From contig NC_085130.1 in NCBI RefSeq assembly GCF_030269925.1, forward strand, positions 9,002,501 to 9,066,500: a stretch of 64,000 nt of DNA, given 5' to 3'. Made by a program: the position numbers and the translations under genes. The notes beneath the pieces were generated by a model. The model was not told where the DNA came from. It did not search any database and saw only the letters and a list, made by a program, of their open reading frames with translations. This document shows, piece after piece, positions 42,481-51,343 of the stretch; position 1 is the first letter of the stretch; every line of letters begins with the position of its first letter. The stretch comes from Bombyx mori (Eukaryota; Arthropoda; Insecta; Lepidoptera; Bombycidae).

Positions 42481-43007
42481 CTAGTTTTCTAGTTTTTTAA
42501 AGTTTCTCTAGTTTTTTAAATGAATTACGAAAACTACTTCTATTGTGTATGCTGAGAAAACCTTCGTTTTATTCGCTAATTTATCGACAATTACTAACGC
42601 CAACAGAGGACTGCTTAATATTTATGCAAAAACGATGAACCTATTTTCTCTCTAATGCTATACAAACACACATTCCGACAGCGCTCCGCTCACCTCAGTG
42701 TTATTATCGCTGTAATTTTATGTGCCGAAACGAGCTTTGTCGGTTGAGCTTTCGCCACAACAAAGCTTGAGCAGAAACCTTGGTCGAGACGGATACTCGT
42801 CGCTAAAAATGTTAAAAACTCCAGTGTGTAGGTAGACGGTCACACACGGTGTTAGTTCAGTTTTCAATAATTAGATTTGAGATGGACCAGAGCGCTTGGG
42901 TCCACTTGAACACGCTTCACACCGCTCTAACTGTCTCCACAGCTAAGACAGTCATGGTTTGAAGAGTGGGATAGGCTTTTCAATTGAAATTCGTCTGAAC
43001 GTCTTGT
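42481..43007. other. DNA without recognised genes
   Basis: No supportable feature between the microsatellite and the nested SINE. Confidence 0.5.
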
Positions 43008-43143
43008 GTTTTTTTTTGTTTTATTGCTTAGATGAGTGGACGAGCTCGCAGCCCACCTGGTGTTAAGTGATTACTGGAGCCCATAGACATCTACAATATA
43101 AATGTGCCACCCACCTTGAGGTATAAGTTCTAAGGTCTCAAGT

Positions 43144-43154
43144 ATAGTTATAAC
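43144..43154. repeat. Left target-site duplication of element C
   Basis: ATAGTTATAAC within a Bm1 SINE; matches 48466-48476. Confidence 0.9.
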
Positions 43155-43160
43155 AAAAAA

Positions 43161-43384
43161 CATTCTCGCTCACGACTCGGTCGTGCGCGGACGTGCTTTC
43201 CGATCCGTGGCCCGCTTGCGAGCTACGTCTCTGAACTCACAGTTGTGCTCGACAGTTTAGTGACCGTGAATACATTCTCGTTTACGACTCGGTTGTGTGT
43301 GAACGTGCCTTCCAATCCGTTGGTCGCTTGCGACCTACGCATCGGAATACACATTTGTGCGTGATAGTGTTGTGACCGTGAATA
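43161..43384 (+). promoter_or_regulatory. Two 112-bp 5' monomers with internal promoter motifs
   Basis: CATTCTCG starts at 43161 and again at 43273; both units run to GTGACCGTGAAT. In the first, taking the A of CATTC (43162) as +1, GGACGTG sits at +28 (43189-43195), the spacing and sequence of the downstream promoter element used by jockey-type LINEs. In the second (+1 at 43274), the +28 motif is GAACGTG, a one-base departure. The first unit is thus the likely functional promoter. Confidence 0.75.
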
Positions 43385-43726
43385 CCCACCTCATACCAAC
43401 TGTCTTTTTCAAGGCAACCAATCGCTACGATCAGGCTTCCTGTGGCACTCACAGGCTAGCGATTTCCTAACCCTTCCCAAAACAACAGTCTTTTTCAAGA
43501 CTAGACCCCCGCTCGCGATTCTGCCTGCTGTAGCACTATACAGCCCGAGCGGGTTCCTTTCCTTTTCCCCGCCGATTGCCGTTTTCACGGCATAGGCATT
43601 CCCCCCCCCTGCTCCTTGCTGTCCTGCAGCACAGGGGGGTTACAAATCCTATCCGGGGCCTCGCCTTTCGGCGAGTTCAACAAAAGTCCCGGGGCCGCCC
43701 CCCCCGGGCAAGAAGCAAGAAGAAAC

Positions 43727-45352
43727 ATGGAAGAAAGTGCAAGTGTTTGTGACAGTGATCTTGTCGGGTTCCTCCGGGATAGGTACCCGTCAATTAGGGC
43801 CGAGTACCTAGAGTTTAGGGCCGCCCGTGGCAATCCCTCCCCCCCCGCGTCCGTCGCCGCGTATCTCAAACGTGCCTCGGAGGCACGCCGCGCGCCCCCC
43901 GCCGCCGCGTTAAGTTCGAGCGCACGTTCCGACGATGCGACTCACGAAGCGCCTAGCGCTACCCCCACCCCCGCGCCCGCGTCGACTACGTCATCGCGCG
44001 TCTCGTCCGTCGCGACCTCGATCGTTTCGAGTTCAGGCTCCGATACCGAATCGGAGATGGATTTCGAATCCGCGTCAAGCCCTCAGCCTGGAACTTCGGA
44101 TGGGTTCCAAACCGTAACGCGCGGTAAAAAGCGTACTCGCGCCGTGGAGTCCCGGAGCTCCACGACGAAGCAGACAAAATCCGCGACCGCCTCCCGCCCG
44201 CAGGTAGTCGTGACACCGGAGTCGGACTCCGCTCGCCGCGTAACCCCGCCGCCGCGTCCCAAGCCCGCGCCCGCTCCTAAAGCAGCTGCCCCGCCCCCGC
44301 TGATTCTCCAGGAAAAAACTGCGTGGAACCGCGTTTCCCAGGCCCTTCAGGCAAATAAAATCAACTACACCCATGCGCGTAACGTCGCGCATGGGATTCA
44401 GATCAAGGTCGCAACGCCGGGCGACCATAGGGCCCTCTCAGCATACCTCCGAAAGGAGAACATAGGTTTCCACACCTATGCTCTTCAGGAGGACCGCGAG
44501 CTCCGTGTAGTAATACGCGGAGTACCGAAAGAGCTAGACATAGACTACGTTAAGGAGGACCTGATCGCTCAGGCACTCCCTATAGTTAGTGTGCATCGGA
44601 TGCACAGCGGGCGGGGCAAGCAGCCCTACAACATGATACTCGTCGCGTTGGAGCCAACCCCGGAGGCCAAGAAAAAGATCTCATGCCTCTCGACAGTCTG
44701 CGGCCTATCCGGGGTCTCCATCGAAGCCCCCCATAAACGTGGCACTCCCGGGCAGTGCTACAGATGTCAGCTTTACGGCCACTCGGCTCGTAATTGCCAC
44801 GCGCGCCCCCGCTGCGTAAAGTGCCTCGGCGACCACGCCACACTAGATTGCTCGCGTGTTAGGGAAACCGCGACCGAACCTCCAAGCTGTGTCCTATGCC
44901 TTAAGCAAGGGCACCCCGCGAACTACCGTGGATGTCCTAGGGCTCCGCGAAAACGTCCGACCCACCCAGCCCCCCGAACCGTCGGCCCAAAGACTTCGGC
45001 GCCTTCAGTGCCGAAACCCGCCTTCGTGCCGGCTGCAGTTCCCACGGTGTCGGCGTGGAAAAAACCGCTGCCGTATACGAAGGCGGGAACGGAAACCGCA
45101 CCCCCGCCCCCGCTCGTGACACGCCCCGCGCCCCAGCCCCTGCTCGCACCTCGCCCCGCGCCCGCGTTCCGTCCCCCTCAACCCTCTGCCGTCAACGACT
45201 TCGCGCTCGTGCGTGACTTCGTCACCGCAGTCAACTTCGACCGTCTGCGATCGTTCGCAGACGCGATACGTAGGTCGGTAACCCCCGAACAGCGGCTCGC
45301 GGCCGCTTTCGATCACATGGACGTCTACGAGTCCGTGTCGCGTACGTTATAA
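43727..45352 (+). CDS. LINE ORF1 (gag-like RNA-binding protein), element C
   Basis: 541 aa from the ATG at 43727 (MEESASVCDSDLVGFLRDRY); an in-frame ATG at 43616 would add 37 residues translated from apparent 5'UTR, so the internal start is preferred. A Ser/Pro/Ala-rich segment with acidic and basic patches comes first. An RRM-like domain follows (VVIRGVPKELDIDYV, then VHRMHSGRGKQPYNMILVAL and GVSIEAPHKRGTPGQ). Three zinc knuckles follow: CYRCQLYGHSARNC (from residue 344), CVKCLGDHATLDC and CVLCLKQGHPANYRGC. The C-terminus is Pro-rich. Expected to coat LINE RNA and assist target-primed reverse transcription. It ends TAA 18 nt before ORF2, unlike the overlapping ORFs of elements A and B. The frame is intact. 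Confidence 0.92.
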   Translation: MEESASVCDSDLVGFLRDRYPSIRAEYLEFRAARGNPSPPASVAAYLKRASEARRAPPAAALSSSARSDDATHEAPSATPTPAPASTTSSRVSSVATSIVSSSGSDTESEMDFESASSPQPGTSDGFQTVTRGKKRTRAVESRSSTTKQTKSATASRPQVVVTPESDSARRVTPPPRPKPAPAPKAAAPPPLILQEKTAWNRVSQALQANKINYTHARNVAHGIQIKVATPGDHRALSAYLRKENIGFHTYALQEDRELRVVIRGVPKELDIDYVKEDLIAQALPIVSVHRMHSGRGKQPYNMILVALEPTPEAKKKISCLSTVCGLSGVSIEAPHKRGTPGQCYRCQLYGHSARNCHARPRCVKCLGDHATLDCSRVRETATEPPSCVLCLKQGHPANYRGCPRAPRKRPTHPAPRTVGPKTSAPSVPKPAFVPAAVPTVSAWKKPLPYTKAGTETAPPPPLVTRPAPQPLLAPRPAPAFRPPQPSAVNDFALVRDFVTAVNFDRLRSFADAIRRSVTPEQRLAAAFDHMDVYESVSRTL

Positions 45353-45370
45353 AATCTTTACCGATAATCA

Positions 45371-48253
45371 ATGGCGCAAAAAGGTAGAGAAAAACCGTAT
45401 TCCCTTACGTTAGCATTCTATAATGCTAACGGACTCGCGCGGCAACGCGATCAAATTTTTGAATTCCTCCGCGATAATCTTGTAGATATTCTATTAGTGC
45501 AGGAAACCTGTCTGAAGCCCTCGCGTCGCGACCCGAAAGTCGCGAACTACGTCATGGTTAGGAATGACAGACTCACCGCCTCCAAAGGCGGGACTGCCAT
45601 TTACTATAGACGGGCCCTGCACGTTGTCCCTCTCGATACTCCCTCGCTCTTACATATCGAGGCGTCAGTGTGCCGTATCTCGCTGACGGGACACCAGCCG
45701 ATCGTCATCGCATCCGTCTATCTCCCCCCGGACAAGCCCCTTCTGAGCAGTGACATCGAGTCACTGTTCGGCATGGGAGACTCTGTCATCCTGGCAGGCG
45801 ATCTAAATTGCCACCACACTAGGTGGAACTGCCATCGTACAAACGTCAACGGTAGGCGTCTCGACGCGTTTATAGACGACCTCACCTTTGAAATAGTCGG
45901 TCCCCCAACTCCAACATGTTATCCGTATAACATCGCGCTCCGTCCGAGCACTATAGACCTGGCATTGCTTAGGAACGTAACTCTGCGCTTACGTTCCATC
46001 GAAGCAATGTCAGAGCTCGACTCAGACCACCGACCTGTCGTTATGCAGCTCGGTCGCCCTCACAACCCAGTCACTGTTACGAGGACCATGGTGGATTGGA
46101 ATAAGCTGGGCACGTGCCTAGCCGACGCCGCTCCGCCAATCCTCCCTTACGGCCCGGATTCGAATCCATCCCCCGAGGACACCGTCGAATCCATAAACAT
46201 CATTACCGATCACATCTCTTCCGCGATCATTAGATCTTCTAAAGAAGTCGATGTGGAGGACAGCTTCCACCGCATCAGACTGTCCCCCGATCTTAGGAAT
46301 CTCTTAAGAGTTAGGAACGCGGCAATCCGGGCCTACGATCGTCTTCCCACGCATTCAAACCGGATTCAGATGCGTCGTCTACAACGCGAAGTCCACTCCC
46401 GCTTAAGCGACGCGCGTAACGATAATTGGCATAGTTATTTAGAACAACTCGCGCCCTCCCACCAAGCATACTGGCGACTAGCTAGGACTCTCAAATCCGA
46501 AACTACCGCTACTATGCCTCCCCTCTTACGCCCTTCAGGCCAACCACCGGCATTCGATGACGATGACAAGGCTGAGCTGCTGGCCGATGCACTGCAAGAG
46601 CAGTGCACCACCAGCACTCAACACGCGGACCCCGAACACACCGAGTTAGTCGACAGGGAGGTCGAGCGCAGAGCTTCCCTGCCGCCCTCGGACGCGTTAC
46701 CCCCCATTACCGCTGACGAAGTTAGAGACGCGATCCACAACCTCCAACCTAGGAAGGCACCAGGCTCCGACGGCATCCACAACCGCGCGCTAAAATTTTT
46801 GCCAGTCCAACTGATAGCAATGTTGGCTACAATTTTAAATGCCGCTATGACGCACTGCATCTTTCCCGCGGTGTGGAAAGAAGCGGACGTTATCGGTATA
46901 CATAAGCCGGGCAAACCGAGAAACGAAACTTCTAGTTACCGTCCGATTAGTCTCCTCTCGACGATAGGAAAAATTTACGAACGTCTCCTTAGAAAACGCC
47001 TCTGGGATTTTGTTACCGCGAACAAAACTCTCATAGACGAACAGTTCGGATTCCGCTCAAAACACTCGTGCGTACAACAAGTGCACCGCCTCACGGAGCA
47101 CATTCTGATAGGGCTAAATAGGCGTAAACAAATCCCGACCGGCGCCCTCTTCTTCGACATCGCGAAGGCGTTCGATAAAGTCTGGCACAACGGTTTAATT
47201 TACAAACTGTACAACATGGGAGTGCCAGACAGACTCGTGCTCATCATACGAGACTTCTTGTCGAACCGTTCGTTTCGATATCGAGTAGAGGGAACTCGTT
47301 CTCGTCCCCGTCAACTGACTGCCGGAGTCCCGCAAGGCTCCGCGCTCTCCCCGTTATTATTTAGTTTGTATATCAATGATATACCCCGGTCTCCGGAGAC
47401 CCATCTAGCGCTCTTCGCCGATGACACAGCTATCTACTACTCGTGTAGGAAGATGTCGCTGCTTCATCGGCGACTCCAGATCGCAGTAGCCACCATGGGA
47501 CAGTGGTTCCGGAAGTGGCGAATTGACATCAACCCCACGAAAAGCGCAGCGGTGCTTTTCAAAAGGGGTCGCCCTCCGAACATCACTCCGAGCATCCCAC
47601 TCCGTAGTAGGCGCGCAAACACCTCCGCCGTTAGTCCCATCACTCTCTTTGGCCAGCCCATTCCGTGGGTCTCGAAGGTCAAATATCTAGGCGTCACCCT
47701 CGACAGAGGGATGACATTCCGTCCCCATATAAAAACGGTACGCGACCGCGCCGCGTTTATTCTAGGACGACTCTATCCAATGCTTTGTAGTCGAAGCAAA
47801 CTGTCCCTCCGCAATAAGGTAACTCTCTACAAAACTTGTATACGCCCCGTCATGACGTATGCAAGCGTAGTGTTCGCTCACGCAGCCCGCACCCACTTGA
47901 AATCCCTTCAGGTTATTCAATCACGATTCTGCAGGATAGCCGTCGGAGCGCCTTGGTTCCTTAGGAATGTGGATCTCCACGACGACCTGGAGCTCGACTC
48001 TTTTAGTAAGTATCTACAGTCGGCATCGCTGCGCCATTTTGAGAAGGCGGCACGACATGAGAACCCTCTCATCGTAGCCGCTGGAAATTACATACCCGAC
48101 CCAGTAGACCGAATGGTAAACCGTCGACGTCGCCCAAAGCACGTCATTACGGATCCTCCTGATCCATTAACGGTGCTTTTAGGCACCACAAGCACCGGTC
48201 ACCGTCCTCGTCGAACCCGTCGCTTGCGACGAAGGGCTCGACGAGCGAACTAA
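45371..48253 (+). CDS. LINE ORF2 (endonuclease-reverse transcriptase), element C
   Basis: 960 aa. EEP-type endonuclease with all usual motifs: FYNANGLARQ, QETCLKP, AGDLNCHHTRWNC, STIDLALL and a canonical SDH (residues 218-220, DSDHRPVV). Reverse transcriptase: RKAPGSDGIHNRALK, SSYRPISLLSTIGKIYERLL, QFGFRSKHSCVQQVHRL, motif A FFDIAKAFDKVWHNG, motif B AGVPQGSALSPLLFSLYIND, motif C FADD (682-685), then YLGVTLDRGMTF. A basic C-terminus ends RRLRRRARRAN. It would nick target DNA and reverse-transcribe the element RNA. No internal stop or shift. Jockey clade by motif order and by its ORF1 partner. Confidence 0.95.
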   Translation: MAQKGREKPYSLTLAFYNANGLARQRDQIFEFLRDNLVDILLVQETCLKPSRRDPKVANYVMVRNDRLTASKGGTAIYYRRALHVVPLDTPSLLHIEASVCRISLTGHQPIVIASVYLPPDKPLLSSDIESLFGMGDSVILAGDLNCHHTRWNCHRTNVNGRRLDAFIDDLTFEIVGPPTPTCYPYNIALRPSTIDLALLRNVTLRLRSIEAMSELDSDHRPVVMQLGRPHNPVTVTRTMVDWNKLGTCLADAAPPILPYGPDSNPSPEDTVESINIITDHISSAIIRSSKEVDVEDSFHRIRLSPDLRNLLRVRNAAIRAYDRLPTHSNRIQMRRLQREVHSRLSDARNDNWHSYLEQLAPSHQAYWRLARTLKSETTATMPPLLRPSGQPPAFDDDDKAELLADALQEQCTTSTQHADPEHTELVDREVERRASLPPSDALPPITADEVRDAIHNLQPRKAPGSDGIHNRALKFLPVQLIAMLATILNAAMTHCIFPAVWKEADVIGIHKPGKPRNETSSYRPISLLSTIGKIYERLLRKRLWDFVTANKTLIDEQFGFRSKHSCVQQVHRLTEHILIGLNRRKQIPTGALFFDIAKAFDKVWHNGLIYKLYNMGVPDRLVLIIRDFLSNRSFRYRVEGTRSRPRQLTAGVPQGSALSPLLFSLYINDIPRSPETHLALFADDTAIYYSCRKMSLLHRRLQIAVATMGQWFRKWRIDINPTKSAAVLFKRGRPPNITPSIPLRSRRANTSAVSPITLFGQPIPWVSKVKYLGVTLDRGMTFRPHIKTVRDRAAFILGRLYPMLCSRSKLSLRNKVTLYKTCIRPVMTYASVVFAHAARTHLKSLQVIQSRFCRIAVGAPWFLRNVDLHDDLELDSFSKYLQSASLRHFEKAARHENPLIVAAGNYIPDPVDRMVNRRRRPKHVITDPPDPLTVLLGTTSTGHRPRRTRRLRRRARRAN

Positions 48254-48466
48254 CCCATAGACACAGCCCACTGAGTTTCTCGCCGGATCTTCTCAGTGGG
48301 TCGCGTTTCCGATCCGGTGGTAGATTCTGCGAAGCACTGCTCTTGCTAGGGTCAGTGTTAGCAACTCTCCGGTTGAGCCCCGCGAGCTCACCTACTAACG
48401 TTAGGGTGAAGCTGAAATAGCCTCTCAAGGCTATCAGCATAGGTAAAAAAAAAAAAAAAAAAAAAA
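48254..48466 (+). other. 3'UTR and poly(A) tail of element C
   Basis: CACTGAGTTTCTCGCC, CCGATCCGGTGGTAGATTC and AATAGCCTCTCAAGGCTATC (a GCCT-TCTCA-AGGC hairpin) precede 20 or more A residues. The same 3' landmarks identify the truncated relatives elsewhere in the window. Confidence 0.88.
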
Positions 48467-48476
48467 TAGTTATAAC
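48466..48476. repeat. Right target-site duplication of element C
   Basis: ATAGTTATAAC; the first A may belong to the poly(A) tail, leaving 10 certain bases. Confidence 0.9.
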
Positions 48477-48949
48477 GGTTGCCCCACCCTTCAAATCGAA
48501 ACGCATACTGCTTCACGACTGAAATAGGCAGGGCGGTGGTACCTACCTGTGCGGACTCACAAGAGGTTCGACCACCAGTAATTACGCAAATTATAATTTT
48601 GCGGGTTTGCTTTTTATTACACGATGTTATTCTTTCACGGTAGAAGTCAATCGTGAAGATTTGTTGAGTACGTATTTCATTAGAAAAATTGTTACCCGCC
48701 TGAGATTCGAACATCGGTGCATCGCTCAACACAACTGCACCGGACGTCTTATCTTTTGGACCACGACAACCTATCTGCTCTCGTAACCACTTAACAGATA
48801 GCTCGTTAGCTCGTTTATCGAAAAACCTTTTTGTCTTAAAAAAAGCAACCATGTTCGTTGATAGTTAGAGTTGACTTTGGAATAGCTGTCATGCTATACG
48901 ATTGAAACTTATGAATATTAGTGGTGGCATTCAAATTGCGATTTATATG

Positions 48950-50107
48950 GATTCCAGCTTTACACCAGGTGTATCGCAATCCGTGGTTATCGCACCATCT
49001 CTTTCGAGGCGGTGTGTGGGACGCTGCCTTGGGTCCTGGAGGCGGAGGCGCTCGCCGCTAACTATCAGTGGCGGGCTGACCTTCACGCCCGGGGCGTGGC
49101 GCGTCCCAGCCCCAGTATGGTCAGAGCGCGGAGGGCCCAATCTAGGCGGTCCGTGCTGGAGACACGGTCCAGGCGGCTGGCCGATCCTTCGGCTGGTCGT
49201 AGGACCGTCGAGGCGATTCGCCCGATTCTTGTGGATTAGGTGAATCGTGACAGAGGACGCCTCACTTTCCGCCTCACGCAAGTGTTCACTGGGCATGGTT
49301 GCTTTGGTGAGTTCCTACACCGGATCAGAGCCGAGCCGACGGCAGAGTGCCACCATTGTGGTTGCGACTTGGACACGGCAGAGCATACGCTCGTAGCCTG
49401 CCCCGCATGGGAGGGGTGGCACCGTGTCCTCGTCGCAAAAATAGGAAACGACTTGTCGTTGCCGAGTGTTGTGGCATTGATGCTCGGCGACGACGAGTCG
49501 TGTTGCTCGACTTCTGCGAGTGCACCATTTCACGGAAGGAGGCGGCGGGGCGCGTGAGAGACACACAAGCCCGCCACCGTCGAGCAGGGGCCAGGGAGGC
49601 GGATCTCGCTCAAGCGCTGGCCCTCTAAGTGTTTCGGGTCCCTCTCATATGTCAGTCTGGGGCCCGGCGAAGGGGGCCTAAGAAGACGACGTGAAAGCTG
49701 CTCTGCATGCGTTTTACGCAAGAGCATCCGGGTGATAGAAGGCCGGCTATCTTCGACCCACGCTGGTTCTGACCCAGCGGGGTATTTCATAGGATAACCC
49801 ATTCAAACCGTCGCCATTTAGGCGGGCTTCGGACAGCCTGCCGACCGAGAGGGCTGGTGGTCGTGGTGCCGACGATTGCTGGCCCGGCGTGCCGAGGGGG
49901 AGGGTGATGGGAGAAATGTGCTCCGCACTAAACGCTTCACTCTCCCCCCTTTGCCTTTTTATAAGTTCTGTCTCATGCGAGGCTCAGACGTAGGTTGTTG
50001 AGCGACAGGAGATTTTAGTCGGTTCGACTCCGACATTACCCCGCCCGCCATCCCCAGAGGAGAGAGGAGGGTGGGAGACCGGCGATTTCCTTCCGACAAA
50101 AAAAAAA
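48950..50107 (+). mobile_element. 5'-truncated R1-clade LINE
   Basis: GC-rich block in AT-rich surroundings. It holds only the C-terminal part of ORF2 (48952-49628), a ~470-bp 3'UTR and a short A-tail (50098-50107). The 3'UTR contains GGTTCGACTCCGAC, a tRNA B-box-like string, and GCCCGGCG-rich segments. I could not identify a target duplication. Clade from the CCHC region and flanking motifs; exact family not known. Confidence 0.8.
48952..49628 (+). pseudogene. R1-clade LINE ORF2 C-terminal fragment with stop and frameshift
   Basis: The frame reads RGYRTISFEAVCGTLPWVLE, AEALAANYQWRADLHARG, then ...AIRPILVD, a TAG at 49237-49239 where a Trp-like codon is expected, and continues in the same frame with NRDRGRLTFRLTQVFTGHGC and the C-terminal zinc knuckle CHHCGCDLDTAEHTLVAC. 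Near 49495-49505 the frame shifts; FCECTISRKEAAGRVRDTQA continues in another frame to the stop at 49628. The endonuclease and the catalytic reverse transcriptase core are missing. A dead copy carrying two independent lesions. Confidence 0.85.
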
Positions 50108-50487
50108 TTAATCAGACGACTCAATACGATTTAAAAGACAAACATATGATCGTTAACTGGTTGTCTCTATATTCTGTACCATTGGGTGTTCTATGCAAAG
50201 TGCTATGAAGCCTCAATAGGCATGAGCCTTCTGTACTCTTCCGGCTGCGTGATCAGAAGTAGCACTAACCGTTTCGAAACACAATTTTAACTAGAAATTA
50301 CTGTAATAAACCGAATGCCGGTATGGGGTCTAATTAATGAAAACTGTTATATCATGAACTGAGTACATTAGTGCTACGCTATGCTTAACTCGTTTTTAAG
50401 GGCTGCGTGTACAATTATGGCACACTTTTAAATGCTGCGCGTCCAAGACAAATCAAATACTAACCAGAACTTTAAAATAACTAGTAA

Positions 50488-50680
50488 TTTTACTGGACGT
50501 CTTGTGAGTTCGCACGGGTAGGTACAACTACCCTGCCTATTTCCGCCGTGAAGCAATAACGCATTTGGGTTTGAAGGGAGGTACAGCCGTTCAAGGTTGC
50601 CGAATTTACGTCGTAGATGTCCATGGACTCCAGTAATCGCTTAACATCATATAACCATCTAAGCAATAAAAAAAAAATAG
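50488..50680 (+). repeat. Bm1 SINE, short form with internal deletion
   Basis: Starts TTTTACTGGACGTCTTGTGAG and ends AAGCAATAAAAAAAAAA. The segment around CTTGAGACCTTAGAAC is deleted and the tail box is shortened. Confidence 0.82.
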
Positions 50681-50789
50681 AGCCCCTCTGATCAAATGTA
50701 GAGTCCAAATCCACGAGACAGCTACGAAATTTTAACCCAAAGAGGAGTTTCATAATGCACACTGCACATATTTTTTAAAGTTTAAATGT

Positions 50790-51030
50790 GTTTGTTATGA
50801 GTTCGAGGGAACGGCCAAAGGAAAACCTTCCAGCGAGCGAGTGTTGTTGTTCCCGAGAACGACGTCTGAATTCTGTTGCTCGAAACATGTATTTACAAAA
50901 ACTTCTCTTGAGAATATCACTAGTGCGATTCAGGAATTTGTCAAATATCTTCAATTCTATTACAGCTACAGCTACAGCGTGCTCACGAATGAGATCCACG
51001 GTCAGAGGAGAAAAGAAAGAGTTCTCATAT
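50790..51030. repeat. Diverged repeat shared with 23190-23300
   Basis: GATTCAGGAATTTGTCAAAT and the following TACAGCTACAGC-type sequence resemble 23228-23290. The family is not recognised, and the CGAGAACGACG stretch is only seen here. Confidence 0.35.
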
Positions 51031-51040
51031 CTTTACCTAA

Positions 51041-51343
51041 TCTATATATATATTATATATATATATATATAAAAAAATGAATTGCTGTTCGTTAGTCTCG
51101 CTAAAACTCGAGAACTAATTTGGCTAATTTTGGTCTTGAATTATTTGTGGAAGTCCAGAAAAGGTTTAAAAGTTAAATAAATATGAAAATGCTCGGAATT
51201 AAATAAAATTAACAATTTTGTTTTTCCTTTGATGTGCCCCCCGTCGGACGGATTCCTTTTGTTTGTTTTAAGTTTATTTTATACAAAAGCTTAGGTATTT
51301 TATTTATCGGTTGAGGCACTACGAAGTATGCAGGGTCCGCTAG
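51041..51343 (+). mobile_element. Non-autonomous Helitron with canonical A|TC...CTAG|T ends
   Basis: 303 bp. Left end TCTATATATA after an A; right end GGGTCCGCTAG before a T. An expanded TA run occupies 51045-51070. The interior (AATTTGGCTAATTTTGGTC; CCGTCGGACGGATTCC) is shared with 62651-62939. No ORF. CCGTCGGACGG is a small palindrome. Confidence 0.8.

Larger units (their letters stand above)
43155..48466 (+). mobile_element. Full-length jockey-clade LINE (element C)
   Basis: About 5.3 kb with a 10-11 bp target duplication and a terminal A-tail (48445-48466). Order: two 112-bp 5' monomers with Inr and DPE motifs, the rest of the 5'UTR, ORF1 (zinc knuckles), an 18-nt gap, ORF2 (endonuclease and reverse transcriptase), a ~190-bp 3'UTR and poly(A). 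Both ORFs are open, so it may be competent. Several truncated relatives of its 3' end are in the window (5230, 16312, 18875, 41886), so the family is abundant. It may be the silkworm BMC1/L1Bm family, but this is from memory and not verified. Confidence 0.93.
43008..48770 (-). repeat. Long-form Bm1 SINE split by element C
   Basis: Minus-strand Bm1 in two halves: 43008-43154 (T-run, tail box, part of body) and 48467-48770 (rest of body, linker, tRNA-like head ending near CCACGACAAC). The halves join exactly at the duplicated target TAGTTATAAC. The SINE is therefore older than element C. Confidence 0.92.

Noticed and set aside
42087..42500. 137-aa frame with long Ser/Leu/Pro runs
   Set aside because: The C-terminal half is the CT microsatellite; the N-terminal half has no motif.
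43616..43726. Upstream ATG of element C ORF1
   Set aside because: The extra 37 residues come from GC-rich leader sequence before a well-placed ATG at 43727 (AAACATGG context).
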